Below are positions 7,655 through 11,599 of a stretch of 11,599 bases of DNA, one piece after another. The notes under the pieces were generated by a model that saw only the letters and a list, made by a program, of their open reading frames with translations, was not told the DNA's origin and made no database searches. The stretch's first letter is position 1. Every line of letters begins with the position of its first letter. The position numbers and the translations under genes were made by a program. The stretch comes from Candidatus Altimarinota bacterium (GTDB lineage: Bacteria; Patescibacteriota; Gracilibacteria; CAIRYL01): positions 1 to 11,599 of the forward strand of contig JALUEA010000072.1 in the NCBI GenBank assembly GCA_027053135.1, given 5' to 3'.

Positions 7655-8101
7655 ATGTTTTTTCCATTCCTTTCATCTTTCAAAAAAATAGTACAACATT
7701 TTTTCCTTCTCTTTCTGGGGATATTTCTTACTATTGCGACGATTCCATCACCTTCATATACCAGTGCTGATGGAATACGAAGCCTTCTGCAAAAAGTACA
7801 TGTTACAGGCGCAGATCAAAATGTAGGACTTCCAAAAGTTGATAATAAACATGATGCTGATAAAAAAACAAATCACCTTTTATATACATTCATTAAAATA
7901 TTACTCACCTTAGCTGGAATTGTATCCGTCGTATTTATTGTGATAGGAGGAATGGAGTATACCGTTTCTGCTGGTGATGATGATCGATTAAATGGAGCAA
8001 AAGTAAAAATACTCTATGCAATACTCGGACTACTTGTTGTACTCTTTTCGTATGCAATCTTTACAAATGGAATAAATTTCTTTGAAATTTCCGAAAAATG
8101 A
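7655..8101 (+). CDS. Small TrbC/VirB2-like membrane protein
   Basis: A 148-residue protein. Residues 15-30 form a hydrophobic segment followed by PSPSYTSA (31-38), which reads as a signal peptide or first membrane anchor. After a polar linker (about 40-75) come two membrane helices at about 77-99 and 117-137, separated by GGMEYTVSAGDDDRLNGAK (98-116). This short-loop helical hairpin with GG-x-EYT-x-S-x-G is the pattern of TrbC/VirB2 pilin-like proteins and of many small proteins widespread in CPR bacteria, where the role is not established. No conjugation or secretion genes are adjacent, so calling it a pilin subunit would be inference. It begins 32 bases after thyA and ends in TGA about 50 bases before thioredoxin. 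No Shine-Dalgarno motif. Confidence 0.75.
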   Translation: MFFPFLSSFKKIVQHFFLLFLGIFLTIATIPSPSYTSADGIRSLLQKVHVTGADQNVGLPKVDNKHDADKKTNHLLYTFIKILLTLAGIVSVVFIVIGGMEYTVSAGDDDRLNGAKVKILYAILGLLVVLFSYAIFTNGINFFEISEK

Positions 8102-8150
8102 TGATACCATGAATACACAGTTACATAATTTAGAATTTAAACATACAAAT

Positions 8151-8468
8151 ATGGCAATAAAAGTAGATGATTCAAACTTTGAGGCTGAAGTATTACAGTC
8201 AGAACTTCCTGTCTTAGTAGATTTTTGGGCTCCATGGTGTGGTCCATGTCAAATGATGGGACCTGTTATAGAAAAAGTTGCAAAAGAATATGCTGGAAAA
8301 GCAAAAGTAGTAAAATACGATGTACAAGATAATCAAAAATTTGCAGCAGAATATGGAATACAAGGAATTCCTGCGTTCAAAGTGTTTAAAGGTGGGCAAA
8401 TTGTTGATGAAGCAGTTGGAGCAATGCCAGAAGATAATATTAAAAAAATTATTGATAAAAACTTATAA
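8151..8468 (+). CDS. trxA: Thioredoxin
   Basis: A 105-residue dithiol-disulfide oxidoreductase of the cytoplasm, the standard thioredoxin length. VLVDFWAPWCGPC (21-33) contains the buried Asp (D24) and redox cysteines C30 and C33. GIPAF (72-76) supplies the cis-proline P74, with Ala in place of the more usual Thr after it, and FKGG (79-82) follows. The frame is open further upstream, with ATGs at 8109 and 8082. The start at 8151 is chosen because it gives the family's normal N-terminus (MAIKVDDSNF), and a TAGAAT -10-like element lies at 8131-8136. The start at 8109 would add 14 residues and cannot be excluded; 8082 would overlap the preceding gene. A strong terminator hairpin follows. Confidence 0.93.
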   Translation: MAIKVDDSNFEAEVLQSELPVLVDFWAPWCGPCQMMGPVIEKVAKEYAGKAKVVKYDVQDNQKFAAEYGIQGIPAFKVFKGGQIVDEAVGAMPEDNIKKIIDKNL

Positions 8469-8492
8469 AAAAGAAATTGCACTTTTCTTCTG

Positions 8493-8537
8493 AAACAAAA
8501 AGAACTACAGATAAAGTATCTGCAGTTCTTTTTGTTT
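8493..8537. terminator. Bidirectional intrinsic terminator between trxA and truB
   Basis: The arms at 8493-8513 and 8517-8537 are complementary over 21 positions with a single A/C mismatch (8507/8523) and an AAG loop. The outer part of each arm is A-rich on the left and T-rich on the right (TTTTTGTTT), so either strand ends in a hairpin followed by a U tract. It lies between convergent genes and abuts the truB stop at 8538. A smaller AAGAAA/TTTCTT hairpin precedes it at 8471-8489. Confidence 0.88.
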
Positions 8538-9557
8538 TTATCGAATAATTTTTCGTGGAATAAGAATATTATGCCTCATCTCTCCTACTCCTAATACGCT
8601 CTTCTCTTCTGTCTTATCCCATAACAATACTTTCGCAAGATGTTTCTTATTGTCGTTATAGCGTTGTAACACTCTTTGATTTTCAGACAAAGAAAAATCT
8701 AAATCTCTAAACGCAATTTTTTGTCCTTGTTTCAATCGGTTTACAATAACACTATTATATATATAGAACACAGAAAACTCTGTTCCAAATACAGAAGGAT
8801 CAAATTCTCTGATATCATTTTCTGTAATATCATTATAATCTACTGCATTACATACCGAAAATGCCCCTATTTCTGTACGCTCTAAATATGATAAATACGC
8901 CCCTTCTTGTAATTTCTCACCGATATCACGCGCAAGAGAACGAATATAGGTACCTGTCCCACAATGTATTTCTAATCGAAGTTTTGGATACGAATACTCT
9001 ATACAACGAATATCAAAAATTTCCACTTCTCTTCTTTTTGTTTGCATAACCGCATCAATTTCATCATGAGTAAACTCAGATGCAACTCCATCATTCTCTA
9101 TAAGGTCTCGTACTCTATCACATGCACGCCTTCCTTCAATTTTTAATGCAGAATATTGAGGAGGTATTTGATGTATTTTCCCAATACATTCACATAAAAC
9201 ATTCTGTACTATTTCTTTCGAAGGAATCGATAGTTTTCGTTTTTTGTATTCTGGCACATGTTTTTCTCCTTCTGCATCATCTGTTGTAGAAAATAATCCA
9301 AGATGTAACTCTGCAATATACTTTTTATCACTTAACAATAAATACGACAGTAATTTAGTAGATTTTCCTACTGCACACAAAAGAAGCCCTTGTGCTAAAG
9401 GGTCTAAAGTTCCTGCGTGTCCTACTTTTATCTGCTTAAATGGTATTCCTAATTTTTTTGACAATGTATTTCGTGCACGAGAAATAGCCCAAAAACTTGA
9501 AATCCCTTTGGGCTTATTGAGCAAAAAATAACCATTTAAAAAATTATTATATTTCAT
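8538..9557 (-). CDS. truB: tRNA pseudouridine-55 synthase
   Basis: This enzyme converts U55 in the T-loop of tRNAs to pseudouridine. From the ATG at 9557 it is 339 residues. NKPKGISS (14-21) and GHAGTLDPLAQGLLL (46-60), with catalytic D52, define the family. KKYIAELHLG, YSALKIEGRRA and GTGTYIRSLARDIG follow in the expected order, then a C-terminal region of about 90 residues in the position of the PUA-like domain. Between RRACDRVRD and KRREVEIF there is a longer charged spacer than usual, and the tyrosine of the common GxRAY motif is Cys. The frame is open upstream to 9644, but that extension overlaps nusB and has no family match, so the ATG one base after the nusB stop is preferred. It is last in the prfA-rpmF-nusB-truB block. 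Confidence 0.93.
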   Translation of the reverse strand: MKYNNFLNGYFLLNKPKGISSFWAISRARNTLSKKLGIPFKQIKVGHAGTLDPLAQGLLLCAVGKSTKLLSYLLLSDKKYIAELHLGLFSTTDDAEGEKHVPEYKKRKLSIPSKEIVQNVLCECIGKIHQIPPQYSALKIEGRRACDRVRDLIENDGVASEFTHDEIDAVMQTKRREVEIFDIRCIEYSYPKLRLEIHCGTGTYIRSLARDIGEKLQEGAYLSYLERTEIGAFSVCNAVDYNDITENDIREFDPSVFGTEFSVFYIYNSVIVNRLKQGQKIAFRDLDFSLSENQRVLQRYNDNKKHLAKVLLWDKTEEKSVLGVGEMRHNILIPRKIIR

Positions 9558-9558
9558 T

Positions 9559-9990
9559 CTACTGCTCTTGTCCTTGTTCTCGTGTTTTTCGTACATGAGT
9601 CGATAAAACTCCATTAACAAACTTTGGTGTTCCATCATCACCAAATTCTTTTGCTAACTCTACACATTCATTTATTATCACGGCTGGAGGGGTATTTGTA
9701 TACATCAATTCATACATTCCCATCTCTATAATAACTCTATCAATTGCTGATAAATTTACGACTTTAAATTTTGGAGCGTATTCCTGAATAAAGGTATCAA
9801 TAACCGTTCTATTTTTAATTACCCCAAAAACAAGAGACTCGAAAAAATCGTTTTCTCTTGTTTGTGGAAAAAATTCTGCTTTAATATTTCGAATAGTTGT
9901 ATTTACATCATCTGTTAAAACTGTATTTCTCCATGTCACCGAAGATAAGACTTGAACTGCGGCAGACCGCGCTTTATGACGAATAGACAT
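9559..9990 (-). CDS. nusB: Transcription antitermination factor NusB
   Basis: A 143-residue all-helical RNA-binding protein that, with NusE (S10), supports antitermination on rRNA operons. RHKARSAAVQVL (4-15) is the arginine-rich N-terminal start of the NusB fold. LSAIDRVIIEMGMYEL (about 90-105), INECVELAKEFG (about 115-126) and KFVNGVL (about 131-137) match the conserved C-terminal half. An upstream extension to 10062 is open but runs into rpmF and is hydrophobic and unrelated, so the ATG at 9990 is chosen. It lies 28 bases after the rpmF stop and ends one base before the truB start. The leader is T-rich with no Shine-Dalgarno motif. Confidence 0.92.
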   Translation of the reverse strand: MSIRHKARSAAVQVLSSVTWRNTVLTDDVNTTIRNIKAEFFPQTRENDFFESLVFGVIKNRTVIDTFIQEYAPKFKVVNLSAIDRVIIEMGMYELMYTNTPPAVIINECVELAKEFGDDGTPKFVNGVLSTHVRKTREQGQEQ

Positions 9991-10018
9991 GAAAAAGAAA
10001 TGAAAATGTAAAAAAAAG

Positions 10019-10210
10019 TTACGCAGCAATAACCGTTTTTGCTGGAGTATACTCAATAGCACCTGCTGATTCTTCTATACTCTTTTGATTTTTTTCTACT
10101 CGTTTATGAGCATCAACCATTTTTAAAATTTTTTTATGCTGACTAATAACATACGCATTTCGTTGCCGTTTTGTAGCAGAAGATGATTTCTTTTTCTTTG
10201 GAACAGCCAT
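10019..10210 (-). CDS. rpmF: Large-subunit ribosomal protein bL32
   Basis: A 63-residue basic protein of the large ribosomal subunit. It begins MAVPKKKKSSSATKRQRN, the conserved bL32 N-terminus (MAVPK with a lysine cluster), and ends in a short less conserved tail. No Cys pair is present, so this is a zinc-free form. The start at 10210 is chosen over an open extension to 10267 because MAVPK is the family start. It sits between prfA (109 bases upstream) and nusB. The 109-base gap contains no promoter I can place with confidence. Confidence 0.88.
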   Translation of the reverse strand: MAVPKKKKSSSATKRQRNAYVISQHKKILKMVDAHKRVEKNQKSIEESAGAIEYTPAKTVIAA

Positions 10211-10319
10211 TTTCTCTTGTGTTAAAGATATTTCATACACAACTCTGTGCAAGAAATATGCTATCAAAAAAAGGCGCTTATTGGCAAACTTTTTTCCATA
10301 TACATATTCCTAATATACT

Positions 10320-11390
10320 TTATTCATCCTGCAATGCATCAGTCGCTAATGCACATGCTTCAATAATAGGATCTAACTCTCCATCCATAACAGCAGGTAT
10401 ATTTGAAAAATTTTGTTTAATTCTATGATCAGTAATTCTATCCTGTGGATAATTATAGGTTCGAATTTTTTCTGACCGATCCCCTGTTCCAATTTGTTTT
10501 ATTCGTAATTCAGAATTTTCAGCAATTTCTTTTTCTCGTTTTAACTCCGAAAGTCTTGCTGCTAACACCTTAAATGCCTGATCTTTATTCTTATGCTGAG
10601 ACGATTGATCTTGACATGTTACCACTAAACCCGTCTCAATATGTGTTAATCGTACCGCTGATTCTGTTTTATTTACATGTTGCCCCCCAGAACCAGATGC
10701 CCTATATGTATCAATCCGAACATCGCTTTTTTTTATTTCAATTGCTTCTGTTTCATCAACCTCTGGAACAATCGCTACTGTTACAGTAGAAGTATGAATT
10801 CTTCCTTGACTCTCTGTTTTTGGAATTCTTTGCACTCTATGCACTCCACTTTCATATTTAAATTTTTTATACACATTTTTTCCTGAAATAGTTGCAACTA
10901 ATTCTGACAATCCTCCATTCCCACTTTCATGCTTATTTAAAATATTTATTTCAAAATCATTTTTTTCTGCATATCGAAAATATGCTCGCATTAAATCTCC
11001 TGCAAAAAGAGATGCTTCTTCTCCTCCTGCTCCAGCACGAATTTCCAAAATAATATCTTTCGGATCATTTGGATCTTTTGGTGTTAATTCTTCAACCAAA
11101 ATCTTTTCTAAATCTGCTAATGCTTCTTCATCTGCTTTCAATTCATCTTGAATCATTGCCTTCATTTCTGAATCCTCTAAGACCTCTGGATCTTGTAAAT
11201 TTCCTTTATTTTCCTCTATTCTTTTTATCAATGCTTTATATTTTTTTGCAAGTATTGCTGTATCTTCAATTTTTGCCTTCTTTTTTCCAAGTTCTTTCAT
11301 TTTTTCTACATTTGATAACACTTCAGGACTCAAAAATTCCGCCTCTATAGTATTATACTCATCAATTATTTTTTGTACTTTATCAAGCAT
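10320..11390 (-). CDS. prfA: Peptide chain release factor 1
   Basis: This factor recognises UAA and UAG in the ribosomal A site and triggers peptide release. It is 356 residues, normal for RF1. The N-terminal helical region (1-110) is highly charged. EIRAGAGGEEASLFA (116-130) and VHRVQRIPKTESQGRIHTS (183-201) follow. The latter holds the P190-K-T192 tripeptide at the PxT codon-recognition position, which identifies RF1 rather than RF2 (SPF). The catalytic loop GSGGQHVNKTESAVR (233-247) has the universal GGQ at 235-237, whose Gln is usually methylated by PrmC. YNYPQDRITDHR (312-323) is also conserved. It leads a minus-strand set with rpmF, nusB and truB. A TATAAA-like -10 lies upstream, but no clear -35 was found. 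Confidence 0.97.
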   Translation of the reverse strand: MLDKVQKIIDEYNTIEAEFLSPEVLSNVEKMKELGKKKAKIEDTAILAKKYKALIKRIEENKGNLQDPEVLEDSEMKAMIQDELKADEEALADLEKILVEELTPKDPNDPKDIILEIRAGAGGEEASLFAGDLMRAYFRYAEKNDFEINILNKHESGNGGLSELVATISGKNVYKKFKYESGVHRVQRIPKTESQGRIHTSTVTVAIVPEVDETEAIEIKKSDVRIDTYRASGSGGQHVNKTESAVRLTHIETGLVVTCQDQSSQHKNKDQAFKVLAARLSELKREKEIAENSELRIKQIGTGDRSEKIRTYNYPQDRITDHRIKQNFSNIPAVMDGELDPIIEACALATDALQDE

Positions 11391-11599
11391 ACAGTTTAAA
11401 TAAATACATTTTTATAATAAGACTAGCAAAAAGAACACTTTATAACAACATAAAGCATTACATATTTCAAAATATATCATTAAAAAAATGTATACACGTT
11501 TCTTTTTTACACCATAATTTTTCTTGAAAAAATATTCAAAATAAAAAATTCTCTATGGTAAAAAAAGAAAATATATGAAACAATGAAAGTATCATGGAT
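11391..11599. other. AT-rich intergenic region upstream of prfA
   Basis: These bases hold no gene I can support. They should contain the prfA promoter on the minus strand; TATAAA/TATTAT-like elements lie around 11410-11420 without a well-spaced -35. On the plus strand a TTGAAA at 11524-11529 lacks a matching -10. An ATG at 11583 stays open for only five codons before the edge, so a rightward gene may begin there but cannot be judged. Confidence 0.5.

Noticed and set aside
6781..8101. UGA recoding to glycine, as in Gracilibacteria
   Set aside because: TGA ends rpe and the TrbC-like gene at natural protein ends, and I noticed no in-frame TGA inside conserved coding regions.
8082..8150. Longer thioredoxin start at 8082 or 8109
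   Set aside because: The extra residues do not match the family, and 8082 overlaps the preceding gene; 8151 gives the standard length.
9558..9644. N-terminal extension of TruB overlapping nusB
   Set aside because: The added sequence has no family match and is the nusB 3' end read in another frame.
10268..10310. Possible terminator after prfA (A-run, GC-rich core, T-run)
   Set aside because: Only the A/T flanks pair well; the central GGCGCTTATTGGC does not form a convincing stem.
11583..11599. Possible start of a rightward gene at the window edge
   Set aside because: Only five codons are visible and no promoter with matched elements precedes it.

Overview
The window looks like a compact, AT-rich (roughly two thirds A+T by eye) bacterial chromosome, probably from a member of the Patescibacteria/CPR or a similarly reduced lineage. 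Three things point that way: tightly packed genes, the small two-helix TrbC/VirB2-like membrane protein with the GG-x-EYT-x-SAGD motif that is common in CPR genomes, and the lack of Shine-Dalgarno motifs before essentially every start codon. The genetic code appears standard. TGA ends rpe and the TrbC-like gene at sensible protein lengths, which argues against the UGA=Gly code of Gracilibacteria and Absconditabacteria. The phylum assignment is inference; no rRNA is present.

Layout. (1) Positions 1-1709, minus strand: a long open reading frame running off the left edge, an RSH (RelA/SpoT) protein with a complete ppGpp-hydrolase site but a visibly decayed synthetase domain. (2) A divergent intergenic region (1710-1817) with a near-consensus promoter firing rightward. 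(3) Positions 1818-6081, plus strand: hom (homoserine dehydrogenase without an ACT domain), lysC (aspartate kinase) and a GT39 protein O-mannosyltransferase with an unusual coiled-coil insertion, spaced 21 and 1 bases apart. (4) Positions 6130-8468, plus strand: rpe and thyA overlapping by ATGA, then the TrbC-like membrane protein and thioredoxin. (5) A long symmetric hairpin (8493-8537) terminates the convergent transcripts. (6) Positions 8538-11390, minus strand: a translation and RNA block read prfA, rpmF, nusB, truB. (7) Positions 11391-11599 hold no gene I can support.

How the genes fit together. hom and lysC catalyse two steps of the aspartate pathway toward homoserine, threonine and methionine; the intervening asd is not here. 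The O-mannosyltransferase shares their transcript and modifies Ser/Thr of exported proteins. rpe and thyA serve pentose phosphate and dTMP supply. The minus-strand block is a set of translation, rRNA and tRNA maturation genes. No mobile element, CRISPR array, tRNA or rRNA was found. The most notable signals are the apparently hydrolase-only RSH protein, the coiled-coil insertion next to the catalytic loop of the mannosyltransferase, and the uniform absence of Shine-Dalgarno motifs.
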